Part shown: positions 1 to 9,615 of the stretch, piece by piece
Position numbering within the stretch: the stretch's first letter is position 1
How the letters are laid out: the number at the start of each line of letters is the position of its first letter
Source: Agarivorans albus
Lineage (GTDB): Bacteria > Pseudomonadota > Gammaproteobacteria > Enterobacterales > Celerinatantimonadaceae
NCBI RefSeq assembly: GCF_019670105.1
Contig: NZ_AP023032.1
Coordinates: 4,162,001-4,226,000, forward strand
DNA length: 64,000 bases
Reading direction: 5' to 3'
Notes under the pieces: model-generated
Seen by the model: the letters and a program-made list of their open reading frames with translations, nothing else
Told to the model about the DNA's origin: nothing
The model's database searches: none
Program-made: the position numbers and the translations under genes

Positions 1-2987
1 GCTGGTTGCTGGCGGTCTAAGTCAGCTTCTGACTTACCGGCTGCAATCAATACAGATTTAGCACGAGCAAAGATACCGTCTTCAAGGATCTTGAATTCTT
101 CGGTTAAATCTTTTTTCGCTTCTTTAAGCTGCATAGACTCAATTTCTTGAGCACGCTTGTCTTTTTCTACGCCATCGCGAGTAAAGACTTGAACGTCGAT
201 TACGGTACCAAATACAGAGTTAGGTACACGTAGTGATGTATCTTTAACATCAGACGCTTTCTCACCGAAGATGGCACGCAATAGCTTCTCTTCAGGTGTT
301 AATTGTGTTTCACCTTTAGGGGTTACTTTACCCACTAAGATGTCACCTGGCTTAACTTCAGCACCAACGTAAACAATACCTGACTCATCAAGTTTGCTTA
401 GCGCTGATTCACCAACGTTTGGAATATCGGCTGAGATTTCTTCACTGCCAAGCTTAGTATCACGAGCGATACAGCTTAACTCTTGAATGTGAATAGTAGT
501 AAAGCGATCTTCTTTAACTACGTTCTCAGAAATACCGATTGAATCCTCAAAGTTGTAACCATTCCAAGGCATGAACGCTACGCGCATGTTTTGACCCAAT
601 GCCAACTCACCTAAGTCAGTTGAAGGACCATCTGCTAGTACGTCGCCTTTAGCTACCAATTCGCCTGATTTAACTACCGGACGTTGGTTGATACAGGTGT
701 TTTGGTTAGAACGGGTGTACTTTGTTAGCGTGTAAATGTCGATACCTGCCTCACCAGGAAGCATCTCGTCTTCATTTACTTTAACTACGATGCGGCTAGC
801 ATCTGCGTAGTCAACCGTACCGCCACGTTTCGATACAACAGTTACACCAGAGTCAACCGCTACAGCACGTTCAATACCAGTACCTACCAACGGCTTATCA
901 GCACGCAGTGTTGGTACAGCTTGACGTTGCATGTTAGAACCCATCAATGCACGGTTTGCATCATCGTGTTCTAGGAACGGAATCAACGATGCCGCCACAG
1001 AAATAATCTGCTGAGGACTTACGTCCATGTACTGAATTTGGTCAGTAGGCATGTAGGTTGATTCACCCTTGTGGCGACAAGGTACTAAATCTGTTTCAAG
1101 TAATTTACCATTTGCGTCGGCTTCAGCGTTTGCCTGAGCGATCACATAAGTGCCTTCATCAATCGCTGATAAGTAATCTACTTCATCAGTGATTTGGCCT
1201 TCAATTACTTTGCGGTAAGGGGTTTCTAAGAAACCAAACTCATTAGTGCGAGAGTAAACCGCCAACGAGTTAATCAAACCAATGTTTGGACCTTCCGGCG
1301 TTTCAATCGGACATAAACGACCGTAGTGCGTTGGGTGTACATCTCGCACTTCAAAGCCAGCACGTTCACGAGTTAAACCACCTGGGCCTAATGCAGAAAC
1401 ACGACGTTTGTGTGTTACTTCAGAAAGCGGGTTGTTTTGATCCATGAACTGAGACAATTGGCTTGAACCAAAGAACTCTTTAACCGCAGCCGAGATTGGC
1501 TTAGCGTTAATTAAGTCTTGTGGCATCAATGCATCAAGGTCACCTAAGCTTAGGCGCTCTTTAACAGCACGCTCTACACGTACTAGACCAACGCGGAATT
1601 GGTTTTCAGCCATTTCGCCTACGCTACGAATACGACGGTTACCAAGGTGGTCGATATCATCAACTTCACCACGGCCGTTACGAATTTCGATTAGCGTTTG
1701 CATAACCTTAACGATGTCTTCTTTATCAAGTACACCAGCCACTGAACCGTCTTCACGGCCAACACGGCTGTTGAACTTCATACGGCCTACTGTTGACAAG
1801 TCGTAACGGTCGCCGTTAAAGAACAAGTTCTCGAACAAGGCTTCTGCTGCGTCTTTTGTTGGTGGCTCACCAGGACGCATCATACGGTAGATTTCAACTA
1901 ACGCCTCTAGGCGGTTTGTTGAAGAATCAACACGCAAGGTATCAGAGATAAATGAACCATGATCTAAGTCATTGGTATAAATCGTTTTTATCACCGAGTG
2001 ACCTGCTTGCGAAAGCGCAGCAATTAACTCTAGGTTTAATTCGCTGTTAGCCTCGGCAATAACTTCACCAGTGCTTTCGTCAACATACTCTTCAGCCAAT
2101 ACTTTATCAGCAAGGTACTCAACCGGCACTTCGATTTGCTCAACGCCTGATTTTTCCAGTTGACGAATATGGCGCGCTGTTACACGACGGCCTGCTTCAA
2201 TCAATACTTCGCCGTTTAGCATAACGTCGAAAGAAACAGTGTCACCACGTAAACGGGCTGGTACTAGCTCCATCATCACCTTACCGTCTTTCAATTCGAA
2301 AGCAGTAGAGTCAAAGAAGGTTTCTAGAATCTCTTGCGTGGTCATTTCTAACGCGCGCAAAATAATAGATGCTGGAAGCTTACGACGACGGTCGATACGA
2401 ACAAACAAGTTGTCTTTAGGATCGAATTCGAAGTCTAACCATGAACCACGGTAAGGAATAACGCGCGCGTTATATAACACTTTACCTGATGAATGTGTTT
2501 TACCACGGTCATGATCGTAGAATACACCAGGACTACGGTGTAACTGAGATACGATAACACGCTCTGTACCATTAATTACAAAGGTACCGTTACCTGTCAT
2601 CAATGGGATTTCACCCATGTATACTTCTTGCTCTTTGATGTCTTTAACCGTGCCAGCCGGAGCCTCACGATCAAACAACACTAAACGCAATTTAACGCGC
2701 AAGGGAGCAGAGTAGGTGACTCCACGAATTTGACATTCTTTAACGTCAAAAACCGGCTCGCCAAGACGATAGCTAACATATTGTAGCTCTGAATATCCTG
2801 AATAACTGGCAATCGGGAATACACTGCGGAATGCAGCTTCCAGCCCATACTCGCCTTCAGGATCGATCTCTATGAATTTCTCAAAAGAGTCAAGCTGTAT
2901 TGAAAGCAGGTAAGGCGTGTCCACTACTTGAGGACGTTTTCCAAAGTCCTTACGAATGCGTTTTTTCTCTGTATAAGAGTAAACCAT
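1..2987 (-). CDS. rpoB: RNA polymerase beta subunit, 3' end cut by window edge
   Basis: Catalytic beta subunit of RNA polymerase. About 995 of the usual roughly 1340 residues are present; the gene runs off the left edge. The start at 2987 gives the typical N-terminus [18 protein letters not shown]. The rifampicin-binding segment ([14 protein letters not shown], then [14 protein letters not shown]) is encoded around 1375-1480 and looks wild type. The conserved [21 protein letters not shown] and [12 protein letters not shown] blocks are also visible, and the last readable residues are LDRQQP. It is preceded by rplL with a 225-bp spacer holding an attenuator-like hairpin. That arrangement is the classical rplJL-rpoBC layout, so rpoC is expected beyond the edge. 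No odd residues were noticed. Confidence 0.99.
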   Translation of the reverse strand, partial: MVYSYTEKKRIRKDFGKRPQVVDTPYLLSIQLDSFEKFIEIDPEGEYGLEAAFRSVFPIASYSGYSELQYVSYRLGEPVFDVKECQIRGVTYSAPLRVKLRLVLFDREAPAGTVKDIKEQEVYMGEIPLMTGNGTFVINGTERVIVSQLHRSPGVFYDHDRGKTHSSGKVLYNARVIPYRGSWLDFEFDPKDNLFVRIDRRRKLPASIILRALEMTTQEILETFFDSTAFELKDGKVMMELVPARLRGDTVSFDVMLNGEVLIEAGRRVTARHIRQLEKSGVEQIEVPVEYLADKVLAEEYVDESTGEVIAEANSELNLELIAALSQAGHSVIKTIYTNDLDHGSFISDTLRVDSSTNRLEALVEIYRMMRPGEPPTKDAAEALFENLFFNGDRYDLSTVGRMKFNSRVGREDGSVAGVLDKEDIVKVMQTLIEIRNGRGEVDDIDHLGNRRIRSVGEMAENQFRVGLVRVERAVKERLSLGDLDALMPQDLINAKPISAAVKEFFGSSQLSQFMDQNNPLSEVTHKRRVSALGPGGLTRERAGFEVRDVHPTHYGRLCPIETPEGPNIGLINSLAVYSRTNEFGFLETPYRKVIEGQITDEVDYLSAIDEGTYVIAQANAEADANGKLLETDLVPCRHKGESTYMPTDQIQYMDVSPQQIISVAASLIPFLEHDDANRALMGSNMQRQAVPTLRADKPLVGTGIERAVAVDSGVTVVSKRGGTVDYADASRIVVKVNEDEMLPGEAGIDIYTLTKYTRSNQNTCINQRPVVKSGELVAKGDVLADGPSTDLGELALGQNMRVAFMPWNGYNFEDSIGISENVVKEDRFTTIHIQELSCIARDTKLGSEEISADIPNVGESALSKLDESGIVYVGAEVKPGDILVGKVTPKGETQLTPEEKLLRAIFGEKASDVKDTSLRVPNSVFGTVIDVQVFTRDGVEKDKRAQEIESMQLKEAKKDLTEEFKILEDGIFARAKSVLIAAGKSEADLDRQQP

Positions 2988-3145
2988 ATGGTTCCTCAGC
3001 TCGCTGATAAGTGACCCACTCTGTCCGCAAAATCTGGGACAGTTCTTACATACCGTTTGTCATTGTCGAAGAGAATTCCTTCTCTAAGTTTTTTGCTAGA
3101 CGCACCATCTAAAACGGTGATAAAAAAGACGGCGTCCTACAGCGC

Positions 3146-3176
3146 AAAAAGGCCGGTGATTAAATAACCACCAGCC
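3146..3176 (-). terminator. Attenuator-like terminator between rplL and rpoB
   Basis: On the minus strand an 11-bp stem (GGCTGGTGGTT / AATCACCGGCC, two G-U pairs, 4-nt loop) is followed at once by TTTTTG. This has the form of a factor-independent terminator. It lies 37 bp after the rplL stop and about 160 bp before the rpoB start. In E. coli an attenuator at the same place lets only a fraction of transcripts read from rplL into rpoBC, which sets the ratio of ribosomal protein to polymerase. The structure is seen; its strength is inferred. Confidence 0.7.
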
Positions 3177-3212
3177 ATAGCCTATAAAGGCTGCAATCTA
3201 CTTATAGGTAGA

Positions 3213-3578
3213 TTACTTAAGCTCAACAGAAGCACCAGCTTCTTCAAGAGCAGCTTTAAGAGCTTCAGCTTCTTCTTTCTCAACGCCTTCTTTGATTGCA
3301 GCAGGAGCTGAATCAACAAGACCTTTAGCTTCTTTCAGGCCTAGACCTGTAGCGCCACGTACCGCTTTAATAGCAGCAACTTTGTTAGCGCCAGCAGCAG
3401 TAAGAATTACGTCGAATTCTGATTGCTCTTCAGCAGCAGCACCAGCGTCACCAGCAACAGCAACAGCTGCAGCAGCAGATACGCCGAACTTCTCTTCCAT
3501 AGCTTCGATTAGTTCAACAACGTCCATTACTGACATTTCAGCAACAGCTTCGATAATTTGGTCTTTAGTGATAGACAT
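3213..3578 (-). CDS. rplL: 50S ribosomal protein L7/L12
   Basis: Stalk protein of the large ribosomal subunit, 121 residues, the normal length. It has an N-terminal dimerisation/L10-binding helix region (about 1-35), an Ala-rich flexible hinge (about 36-53, [18 protein letters not shown]), and the C-terminal factor-binding domain with the conserved [18 protein letters not shown] segment. That domain contacts elongation factors and stimulates their GTPase. It lies 54 bp downstream of rplJ in the same transcript and before the rpoB attenuator. It is strongly acidic and low-complexity, as is usual for this protein. Confidence 0.99.
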   Translation of the reverse strand: MSITKDQIIEAVAEMSVMDVVELIEAMEEKFGVSAAAAVAVAGDAGAAAEEQSEFDVILTAAGANKVAAIKAVRGATGLGLKEAKGLVDSAPAAIKEGVEKEEAEALKAALEEAGASVELK

Positions 3579-3632
3579 GACTCAAATTCCTAAATTCAAT
3601 TAAATTTATAAAATAATGTAGCAACAAGCAAA

Positions 3633-4127
3633 TTATGCTGCTTCTGACTCTTTTTGATCGCGTAGTGCGGCCAGAGTGCGAACCAGCTTGCCTGCAGAAG
3701 CTTCTTTCATAGTTGCCATTAACTTGGCAATTGCTTCTTCGTAAGTTGGTAGTTTTGCAAGAACGTTTACGTCTGCTAATGCACCTTCAAATGCTGCTGC
3801 ACGTACTTCAAAGTTGTCTTGCTCTTTAGCGAAGTCTGTAAATAGACGCGCTGCAGCACCTGGGTGCTCATTAGAGAAGGCAATCAAAGTAGGACCAGTG
3901 AATGACTCAGTAAGACATTCTAGGTCTGTGCCAGCTACTGCACGACGAGCAAGGGTATTACGTACCACTTGCATAGATACGCCAGCTTCACGTGCTTTAG
4001 CACGAAGTGAAGTCATCGCATCTACAGTTACGCCACGTGAATCAGCAACTACTGCAGAAAGTGCACCTTTGGCAGCTTCGTTGACGCCAGCAACAATTTG
4101 CTTCTTGTCTTCGAGTCTTAAGGCCAT
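3633..4127 (-). CDS. rplJ: 50S ribosomal protein L10
   Basis: L10 (164 residues) anchors the L7/L12 dimers to 23S rRNA at the GTPase centre. The N-terminal rRNA-binding domain starts [19 protein letters not shown], with the family hallmark [21 protein letters not shown] and [11 protein letters not shown]. The C-terminal helix (about 130-160) is the L7/L12 docking helix. It is co-transcribed with rplL. A long untranslated leader (4128-4320) precedes it, where the L10-L7/L12 complex is expected to repress its own translation. The start is supported by a CAGGAG ribosome-binding site just upstream. Confidence 0.98.
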   Translation of the reverse strand: MALRLEDKKQIVAGVNEAAKGALSAVVADSRGVTVDAMTSLRAKAREAGVSMQVVRNTLARRAVAGTDLECLTESFTGPTLIAFSNEHPGAAARLFTDFAKEQDNFEVRAAAFEGALADVNVLAKLPTYEEAIAKLMATMKEASAGKLVRTLAALRDQKESEAA

Positions 4128-4320
4128 TGGCTTTACTCCTGGATTCCAATACCAGATAAATCTGGTGTTTACTTCCCTCTAAGTCATTAGATTTAGAGGC
4201 CTTTACGGTTTGGTTGTCCAGAATAAAAAATTTATTCTTGGGTTTCCTCACCATCTACGTAGGAGATTAAGCTAGAAACTAGCACCTACGGTCTTGGATG
4301 AGGGCATAAGCCCTGACCCA
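4128..4320 (-). promoter_or_regulatory. L10 (rplJ) mRNA leader, autoregulatory
   Basis: About 190 bases of untranslated leader lie before rplJ. They contain several pairing segments: GTAGGTGC near 4290 with CCTACGTAG near 4255, an ATAAATTTTTTAT arm near 4230, and ACCAGATTTATCTGGT (4152-4167) close to the ribosome-binding site. Sequence such as TGGTGAGGAAACCC resembles the known L10 leader family, in which the L10-(L7/L12) complex binds the leader and blocks translation of rplJL. Hairpins and position are seen; the identification rests on family knowledge without an alignment. Confidence 0.7.
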
Positions 4321-4327
4321 TAAATAC

Positions 4328-4366
4328 AAAGCGCAAAATGATAGTATAAATTTTGCGCTTTGTAAA
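4328..4366 (-). promoter_or_regulatory. Putative rplJ promoter overlapping a 12-bp inverted repeat
   Basis: A perfect 12-bp inverted repeat (AAAGCGCAAAAT at 4328-4339, its complement at 4350-4361) lies just downstream of the rplA stop. On the minus strand it also contains a sigma70-like promoter: -35 TTTACA (4361-4366), 17-bp spacer, -10 TATCAT (4338-4343). E. coli has a separate rplJ promoter in this interval. The repeat could instead be a weak terminator for rplKA. No clean U-tract follows it. Confidence 0.45.
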
Positions 4367-4369
4367 TGA

Positions 4370-5071
4370 TTAAGCTTGAGTATCTAAAGTAGCTACATCA
4401 ACAGTTAGACCAGCACCCATAGTGGTTGATAGGCTAACTTTCTTGATGAACTGACCTTTAGATTGAGCAGGTTTTGCTTTTTTAAGAGCAACAACCAATG
4501 CTTCAAGGTTCTCTTTAAGCTTGTCAGCATCAAAATCGGCTTTACCAATAGTAGTATGGATAATACCGTTTTTGTCGTTGCGGTAACGAATCTGACCCGC
4601 TTTAGCTAGTTTAACTGCATCAGCTACGTTAGGAGTAACTGTACCCACTTTAGGGTTAGGCATTAAACCACGTGGACCTAGGATTTGACCTAGTTGACCA
4701 ACAACGCGCATTGCATCTGGAGAAGCAATTACTACGTCGAAGTCCATCTCACCTGCTTTAACTTGAGCAGCCAAGTCGTCCATACCAACTACGTCAGCAC
4801 CAGCTTCAGTAGCGGCTTCGGCGTTAGCACCTTGAGTAAATACAGCAACACGAACGTTACGACCAGTACCGTGTGGTAGTACAGTAGCACCACGAACGTT
4901 TTGGTCAGATTTACGTGGGTCAACACCAAGGTTAACCGCTGCATCTACGCTTTCTAGGAACTTAGCTGACGCTAATTCTTTTAGAAGAGCAACAGCTTCG
5001 TTTACTGAGTATTCTTTTGTTGAATCAACTTTTTCGTTGATCGCACGCATGCGCTTAGAAAGTTTTGCCAT
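4370..5071 (-). CDS. rplA: 50S ribosomal protein L1
   Basis: L1 (233 residues) forms the mobile L1 stalk that helps release E-site tRNA, and it also represses its own operon. The start [21 protein letters not shown], the signature around [19 protein letters not shown] and the end [17 protein letters not shown] are characteristic. It follows rplK by 4 bp in a two-gene unit, as in other gammaproteobacteria. Length and motifs are normal. Confidence 0.99.
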   Translation of the reverse strand: MAKLSKRMRAINEKVDSTKEYSVNEAVALLKELASAKFLESVDAAVNLGVDPRKSDQNVRGATVLPHGTGRNVRVAVFTQGANAEAATEAGADVVGMDDLAAQVKAGEMDFDVVIASPDAMRVVGQLGQILGPRGLMPNPKVGTVTPNVADAVKLAKAGQIRYRNDKNGIIHTTIGKADFDADKLKENLEALVVALKKAKPAQSKGQFIKKVSLSTTMGAGLTVDVATLDTQA

Positions 5072-5075
5072 CGTA

Positions 5076-5504
5076 TTAGCCCTCTACAACCAAGCCCATA
5101 GAACGGGCAGAACCTTCAATTGAACGAACCATTGCGTCTACGTCAGCACCAGTCATATCTACTGCTTTAGTATTAACAATTTCTTCTAGTTGAGCGCGTG
5201 TTACTTTGCCAACTTTTTCTTTGTTTGGAACACCAGAACCAGACTTGATGCCAGCCGCTTTCTTCAATAAGTAAGAAGCAGGTGGAGTTTTGGTTTCAAA
5301 AGTGAAAGAACGGTCAGAATAAACAGTAATTACTACTGGTACTGGCGCGCCTTTTTCAATTGAATCTGTTTTCGCGTTGAATGCTTTACAGAATTCCATG
5401 ATGTTTACACCATGTTGACCTAGAGCAGGACCAACTGGTGGTGACGGGTTTGCGGCACCCGCAGCAACTTGAAGCTTAATATAAGCTTGGACTTTTTTAG
5501 CCAT
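5076..5504 (-). CDS. rplK: 50S ribosomal protein L11
   Basis: L11 (142 residues) binds the GTPase-associated region of 23S rRNA and is needed for stringent-response activation of RelA. The N-terminal domain carries the family block [24 protein letters not shown]. The C-terminal RNA-binding domain has [18 protein letters not shown] and ends [22 protein letters not shown]. It is first in the rplKA pair, 124 bp after nusG, and has its own promoter-like sequence in that gap. Confidence 0.99.
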   Translation of the reverse strand: MAKKVQAYIKLQVAAGAANPSPPVGPALGQHGVNIMEFCKAFNAKTDSIEKGAPVPVVITVYSDRSFTFETKTPPASYLLKKAAGIKSGSGVPNKEKVGKVTRAQLEEIVNTKAVDMTGADVDAMVRSIEGSARSMGLVVEG

Positions 5505-5580
5505 TTTAAATTTACCTTATTTTGGGTTCAAACGCCTTTCGCACATGCGATTAGCTTCCCGATAGAACAAAGGGCAGCGG

Positions 5581-5610
5581 ATTATAGTCGATCCCCTGCC
5601 CTAAAAACAA
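5581..5610 (-). promoter_or_regulatory. Putative promoter of rplKA
   Basis: On the minus strand TTGTTT (5605-5610), an 18-bp spacer and a perfect TATAAT (5581-5586) lie about 75 bp before the rplK start. The element sits inside a GGGCAG/CTGCCC inverted repeat (5572-5577 with 5596-5601). The E. coli L11 promoter occupies the same gap. Confidence 0.6.
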
Positions 5611-5628
5611 CTGATTGTTTATTTTTTA

Positions 5629-6174
5629 TCAGCCTTTCTCGATTTGTCCGAATTCTAGCTCTACTGGCGTAGCTCGGCCGAAAATCAATACTGATACTTT
5701 TACACGGCTCTTTTCGTAATCCACTTCTTCGATAGTACCGTTGAAGTCGGCGAATGGGCCATCGGTAACACGAACCACTTCGCCTGGTTCGAATAGAGTT
5801 TTTGGTCTTGGCTTATCACTGGTTTCATCCAAGCGATCCAAGATAGCTTTCGCTTCTTTATCAGAAATTGGAGCTGGGCGCTCTGCCGTTCCACCAATAA
5901 AGCCTAGTACCCGCGGCACACTTTTCACTAAGTGCCAGCTTTCATCGTTTAGATCCATTTGAACCAAAACGTAACCAGGGAAGAACTTGCGCTCACTCTT
6001 ACGTTTTTGACCAGCGCGCATTTCAACTACTTCTTCAGTCGGTACTAGAATCTCACCAAAAGAATCTTCCATAGAATGGATTTGGATGTACTCTTTTAAT
6101 GATTTAGATACGCGAGCTTCATAGCCAGAAAAAGCCTGAACCACGTACCAACGCAATTTGCGCTCTTCAGTCAT
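5629..6174 (-). CDS. nusG: Transcription termination/antitermination factor NusG
   Basis: NusG (181 residues from [22 protein letters not shown]) binds RNA polymerase and couples it to Rho or to the ribosome. The NGN domain spans about 1-120 (polymerase contact, [23 protein letters not shown]). The C-terminal KOW domain (about 127-181) carries [13 protein letters not shown] and ends [15 protein letters not shown] longer reading from 6234 is possible, but its extra 20 residues lie inside secE. The 6174 start gives the same length as E. coli NusG and a TAATG overlap with the secE stop, which implies coupled translation. Confidence 0.98.
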   Translation of the reverse strand: MTEERKLRWYVVQAFSGYEARVSKSLKEYIQIHSMEDSFGEILVPTEEVVEMRAGQKRKSERKFFPGYVLVQMDLNDESWHLVKSVPRVLGFIGGTAERPAPISDKEAKAILDRLDETSDKPRPKTLFEPGEVVRVTDGPFADFNGTIEEVDYEKSRVKVSVLIFGRATPVELEFGQIEKG

Positions 6175-6551
6175 TAGATACCTACCCCTGTTACAAAGGC
6201 AACTAGGCGAACCAATATCGCATCTAGGCCCCACAAAATTAGTGACATGAATGCAGTAGCAGCTAATACAATCATGGTAGTTTGAATGGCTTCTTGACGA
6301 GTAGGCCAGATAACCTTACGCACTTCCATACGCGACTCTTTAGCAAATTCGAAGGCTTGCTTGCCTTTATTGGTTTGCGATGCAATGCCTAAAGCAGCAA
6401 TCACGGCAATCACAACACCGATTACACGCACCAAGATCGACATATCTGTATATAGGTAGTTACCTACAACAGCGGCGATTAAAATTAGAGCAGCTAATGC
6501 CCATTTTAGGCCATCTAACGACCCACTTTGGTTTTCAGTACTGGTACTCAT
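6174..6551 (-). CDS. secE: Preprotein translocase subunit SecE
   Basis: Essential membrane subunit of the SecYEG channel, 125 residues from [17 protein letters not shown]. There are three predicted membrane segments, as in the long enterobacterial-type SecE: about 14-31, 39-60 and 92-115. Before the last lies the conserved amphipathic cytoplasmic block [22 protein letters not shown], which is the SecY-clamping part. A longer reading to 6638 would run into the tRNA-Trp gene and is rejected. It is coupled to nusG by TAATG and preceded by tRNA-Trp, the usual trpT-secE-nusG order. Confidence 0.97.
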   Translation of the reverse strand: MSTSTENQSGSLDGLKWALAALILIAAVVGNYLYTDMSILVRVIGVVIAVIAALGIASQTNKGKQAFEFAKESRMEVRKVIWPTRQEAIQTTMIVLAATAFMSLILWGLDAILVRLVAFVTGVGI

Positions 6552-6605
6552 CAAACAACCTACAAATAATCCCACAAAATCATAAATCCCTTCATATAGG
6601 GATAG

Positions 6606-6681
6606 TGGCAGGGGTGGAGAGATTCGAACTCCCAACATTCGGATTTGGAATCCGACGTTCTGCCATTGGAACTACACCCCT
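6606..6681 (-). tRNA. trpT: tRNA-Trp (CCA)
   Basis: A 76-nt cloverleaf on the minus strand. The acceptor stem AGGGGTG pairs with CACCCCT, followed by discriminator G and an encoded CCA. The anticodon stem-loop CGGATTCCAAATCCG carries anticodon CCA. The T arm is GGGAGTTCGAATCTCTC. It lies just upstream of secE and downstream of a strong promoter. Confidence 0.97.
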
Positions 6682-6698
6682 ATAGCACGAAGCCCGAC

Positions 6699-6727
6699 AT
6701 TATAGGCACTTTGTTTCAAGATTGTAA
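6699..6727 (-). promoter_or_regulatory. Promoter of trpT-secE-nusG
   Basis: Minus strand: TTACAA (6722-6727), exactly 17 bp, then TATAAT (6699-6704) with a GC-rich discriminator (GTCGGGC). It lies 18 bp before the tRNA-Trp 5' end. A GC-rich discriminator is typical of stringently controlled stable-RNA promoters. Confidence 0.7.
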
Positions 6728-6822
6728 CCCTTGAATGTCGAAAAAACGCGACTAGGCAAACAATAAATTGCCCGGGTATTTATAACACCAGAGCAGAACT
6801 TAAAGATCTTGCCTTCAAAAAC

Positions 6823-6850
6823 AAAAAAGGCCGCCTAAGCGACCTTTTTT
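6823..6850 (-). terminator. Terminator after tufB
   Basis: A 7-bp stem (AGGTCGC / GCGGCCT, 4-nt loop) flanked by A6 and followed on the minus strand by T6, 17 bp after the tufB stop. It has a standard factor-independent form. Confidence 0.85.
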
Positions 6851-6867
6851 CTGCTGTGCTACTCTTC

Positions 6868-8052
6868 TTATTCGAAGATTTTAGCTACAACACCCGCACC
6901 TACTGTACGGCCACCTTCACGGATTGCGAAGCGTAAACCTTCGTCCATCGCGATTGGGCAAATTAGCTCTACAACAAATTTCAAGTTGTCGCCTGGCATT
7001 ACCATTTCTACGCCTTCTGGTAACTCTACAGAACCAGTTACGTCAGTTGTACGGAAGTAGAACTGTGGACGGTAGCCTTTGAAGAATGGCGTGTGACGGC
7101 CACCTTCGTCTTTGCTTAGTACGTATACTTCAGCTTCGAACTTGGTGTGTGGAGTAATTGAACCAGGTGCTGCCAATACTTGACCACGCTGTACTTCGTC
7201 ACGCTTAGTACCACGTAGAAGAATACCACAGTTCTCACCAGCACGACCTTCGTCTAGAAGCTTGCGGAACATTTCTACACCAGTACAAGTTGTCTTAGTA
7301 GTCTCTTTAACACCTACGATTTCAATTTCTTCTGAAACCTTGATGATACCGCGCTCTACACGACCTGTTACTACCGTACCACGACCTGAAATTGAGAATA
7401 CATCTTCAATTGGTAGTAGGAATGGCTTGTCGATGTCACGCTCTGGCTCTGGGATGTAAGTATCTAGCGCTTCTGCTAGTTCTACAATTTTTGCTTCCCA
7501 CGCTTCTTCGCCTTCTAGGGCTTTAAGCGCTGAACCTTGGATTACTGGAATGTCATCACCTGGGAATTCGTATTCAGATAGAAGTTCACGTACTTCCATT
7601 TCTACTAATTCTAGAAGCTCTTCGTCGTCTACCATGTCACATTTGTTCATGAATACGATGATGTAAGGTACACCAACCTGACGAGAAAGTAGGATGTGCT
7701 CACGTGTTTGTGGCATTGGGCCATCTGTAGATGCTACTACTAGGATAGCGCCGTCCATCTGTGCTGCACCAGTGATCATGTTTTTAACGTAATCGGCGTG
7801 TCCAGGACAGTCTACGTGTGCGTAGTGACGAGTTGGAGTGTCGTACTCTACGTGTGAAGTAGAAATGGTGATACCGCGCTCGCGCTCTTCTGGAGCGTTA
7901 TCGATTGCTGCGAAATCTTTAGCTTCACCACCGTATACTTTTGCAAGTACGTTGGTAATAGCTGCTGTTAGAGTTGTTTTACCGTGGTCAACGTGGCCAA
8001 TTGTACCAACGTTTACGTGCGGTTTTGAACGTTCAAATTTTTCTTTAGACAT
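6868..8052 (-). CDS. tufB: Elongation factor Tu
   Basis: EF-Tu (394 residues) delivers aminoacyl-tRNA to the ribosome as a GTPase. G1 [12 protein letters not shown]3 [15 protein letters not shown] and G4 [14 protein letters not shown] lie in domain 1 (about 1-200). Domains 2 and 3 follow ([18 protein letters not shown]-terminus [17 protein letters not shown]). It is the last gene of the tRNA-Thr/Tyr/Gly/Thr-tuf transcript, the arrangement called tufB in E. coli. A second copy (tufA) is usual in this group but is not in the window. Confidence 0.99.
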   Translation of the reverse strand: MSKEKFERSKPHVNVGTIGHVDHGKTTLTAAITNVLAKVYGGEAKDFAAIDNAPEERERGITISTSHVEYDTPTRHYAHVDCPGHADYVKNMITGAAQMDGAILVVASTDGPMPQTREHILLSRQVGVPYIIVFMNKCDMVDDEELLELVEMEVRELLSEYEFPGDDIPVIQGSALKALEGEEAWEAKIVELAEALDTYIPEPERDIDKPFLLPIEDVFSISGRGTVVTGRVERGIIKVSEEIEIVGVKETTKTTCTGVEMFRKLLDEGRAGENCGILLRGTKRDEVQRGQVLAAPGSITPHTKFEAEVYVLSKDEGGRHTPFFKGYRPQFYFRTTDVTGSVELPEGVEMVMPGDNLKFVVELICPIAMDEGLRFAIREGGRTVGAGVVAKIFE

Positions 8053-8146
8053 AATAGTCCCTCTGGATAAAGGTCATTGGTACAAAGCACCATTGGTTTA
8101 CGCTTACCGACCGGTAAAAAGTAATAGGGAGACTAAAAAAGGAATG

Positions 8147-8222
8147 TGGTGCTGATAGGCAGATTCGAACTGCCGACCTCACCCTTACCAAGGGTGCGCT
8201 CTACCAACTGAGCTATATCAGC
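8147..8222 (-). tRNA. thrT: tRNA-Thr (GGT)
   Basis: A 76-nt cloverleaf with encoded CCA. The acceptor is GCTGATA / TATCAGC. The anticodon arm CACCCTTGGTAAGGGTG carries anticodon GGT. It is the last tRNA before tufB. Confidence 0.97.
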
Positions 8223-8226
8223 ACTG

Positions 8227-8301
<75 letters not shown>

Positions 8302-8338
8302 ATCAAACCTTTGGAAGACGACCTACTACCAAAATAAA

Positions 8339-8422
8339 TGGTGGGGGGGGACGGATTCGAACCATCGAAGCTTTCGCGGCAGATTTACAATCTGCTCCCT
8401 TTGGCCACTCGGGAACCCCCCC
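8339..8422 (-). tRNA. tyrU: tRNA-Tyr (GTA)
   Basis: An 84-nt class II tRNA with a long variable arm and encoded CCA. The acceptor arm is seven G paired to seven C. The anticodon arm GCAGATTGTAAATCTGC carries anticodon GTA. The all-GC acceptor stem gives the long G and C runs visible at 8343-8350 and 8416-8422. Confidence 0.96.
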
Positions 8423-8465
8423 ACACTGTCACCTTTTAACAAGGTGAAGCCTTACACTTAAGAGA

Positions 8466-8541
<76 letters not shown>

Positions 8542-8559
8542 ATCGCTTAAGTGCTGCGC

Positions 8560-8588
8560 ATTCTATGTAATGCATTTATTAAATGCAA
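8560..8588 (-). promoter_or_regulatory. Promoter of the tRNA-tufB operon
   Basis: Minus strand: TTGCAT (8583-8588), 17-bp spacer, TAGAAT (8560-8565), then a GC-rich discriminator (GCGCAGC), 18 bp before tRNA-Thr(TGT). The pattern fits a growth-rate-controlled stable-RNA promoter. Confidence 0.65.
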
Positions 8589-8652
8589 CAACCAAATGGA
8601 AAAAAAAACTAAGGATTGATGTGAACGCGCAAAAATCAGCCAGCAGGCTCAA

Positions 8653-9615
8653 TTATTGGCCGCGTAGCGATACTTCACCGGCCATAAAGGCTTGTTGTTG
8701 ACCGTTTATTTCAAGCAGTAATTGGCCTTGCTTATCTACGCCTTTTGCCGTGCCTTTTAACTGTCGCTCCTCGGAGAACCGCAAGCTTACCGCTTGTTCT
8801 GCAAAAATATCGTAGCGATTCCAACGCTGCTGTAGAGCAGCGAAGCCCTGTAACCGAAATACCTCAAACATCTGATTCAAAGATTCAACAATAGCTATAG
8901 CTAGGTCGGTTCTGTTTAAAGGGGGCTTAGCATTCGTTTCTAACTGAGCGAAAGCTTGGTCAATTTGCTCTGCCTGAAGGCTAGCCACTCTAACATTCAC
9001 TCCTAAGCCAACCACCAAACTAACTTCGCTATTAGCGTGGCCTTGAAGCTCAATTAATACTCCACCAAGCTTTTTACCACCAAGATAAATATCATTTGGC
9101 CACTTTAAGCCTAAATCCTTAAAACCAGCCTTTTCTAATGCTTCTACAATCGCTAGCCCAACAGCTAAGCTTAAGCCCATGGCGGCTTCAATGCCATCTT
9201 GTAAACGCCACAACAAAGACATACAAAGTTGACCAGCATACGGCGTTTGCCATGCTCGCCCTCTCCTGCCGCGACCAGCACTTTGGTATTCAGCGAGAAC
9301 CACTTGGCCATGCTCCACGCAGTCTATATTGCTCATTAACCAAGCATTGGTTGAATCAACCTGATCGAATACCAAGGGCATATTATTGGGTAGAGCCAGT
9401 TCTAAAACTTTAGAATCTAGCAGAGAGAGCGGCTGAGCCAAGCGGTAACCTTTGCCTTTCACACTATAGATATCTAAACCCAAAACCGAGTACTGCTTGA
9501 TATAACTAGCAATCGTGGTTCGAGAAACATCAAGTTGCTTAGCTAAGCTTTCGCCAGAGCAAAACTCACCTAATGAGAGAGCGTTTATCAGCTGATAAGG
9601 TTTACTCTGCAGCAT
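8653..9615 (-). CDS. birA: Biotin-protein ligase / biotin operon repressor BirA
   Basis: BirA (320 residues) activates biotin to biotinyl-AMP and attaches it to the biotin carrier protein. The long form with an N-terminal winged helix also represses biotin genes. The DNA-binding domain is about 1-65 (GESLAKQLDVSRTTIASYIKQY). The catalytic domain has the GRGRRGRAWQTPYAGQL loop near 115-130 and KWPNDIYLGGKKLGG. The C-terminal SH3-like domain ends AFMAGEVSLRGQ. It overlaps the end of murB by 14 bp, giving the usual murB-birA pair. Confidence 0.97.
   Translation of the reverse strand: MLQSKPYQLINALSLGEFCSGESLAKQLDVSRTTIASYIKQYSVLGLDIYSVKGKGYRLAQPLSLLDSKVLELALPNNMPLVFDQVDSTNAWLMSNIDCVEHGQVVLAEYQSAGRGRRGRAWQTPYAGQLCMSLLWRLQDGIEAAMGLSLAVGLAIVEALEKAGFKDLGLKWPNDIYLGGKKLGGVLIELQGHANSEVSLVVGLGVNVRVASLQAEQIDQAFAQLETNAKPPLNRTDLAIAIVESLNQMFEVFRLQGFAALQQRWNRYDIFAEQAVSLRFSEERQLKGTAKGVDKQGQLLLEINGQQQAFMAGEVSLRGQ

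Noticed and set aside
3292..4182. Plus-strand open frames opposite rplL and rplJ.
   Set aside because: Ala-rich antisense frames of highly biased ribosomal genes; no ribosome sites or family features.
6552..6638. Longer N-terminus for SecE reaching 6638.
   Set aside because: It would overlap the tRNA-Trp gene and has residues unlike SecE; the start at 6551 gives the usual protein.
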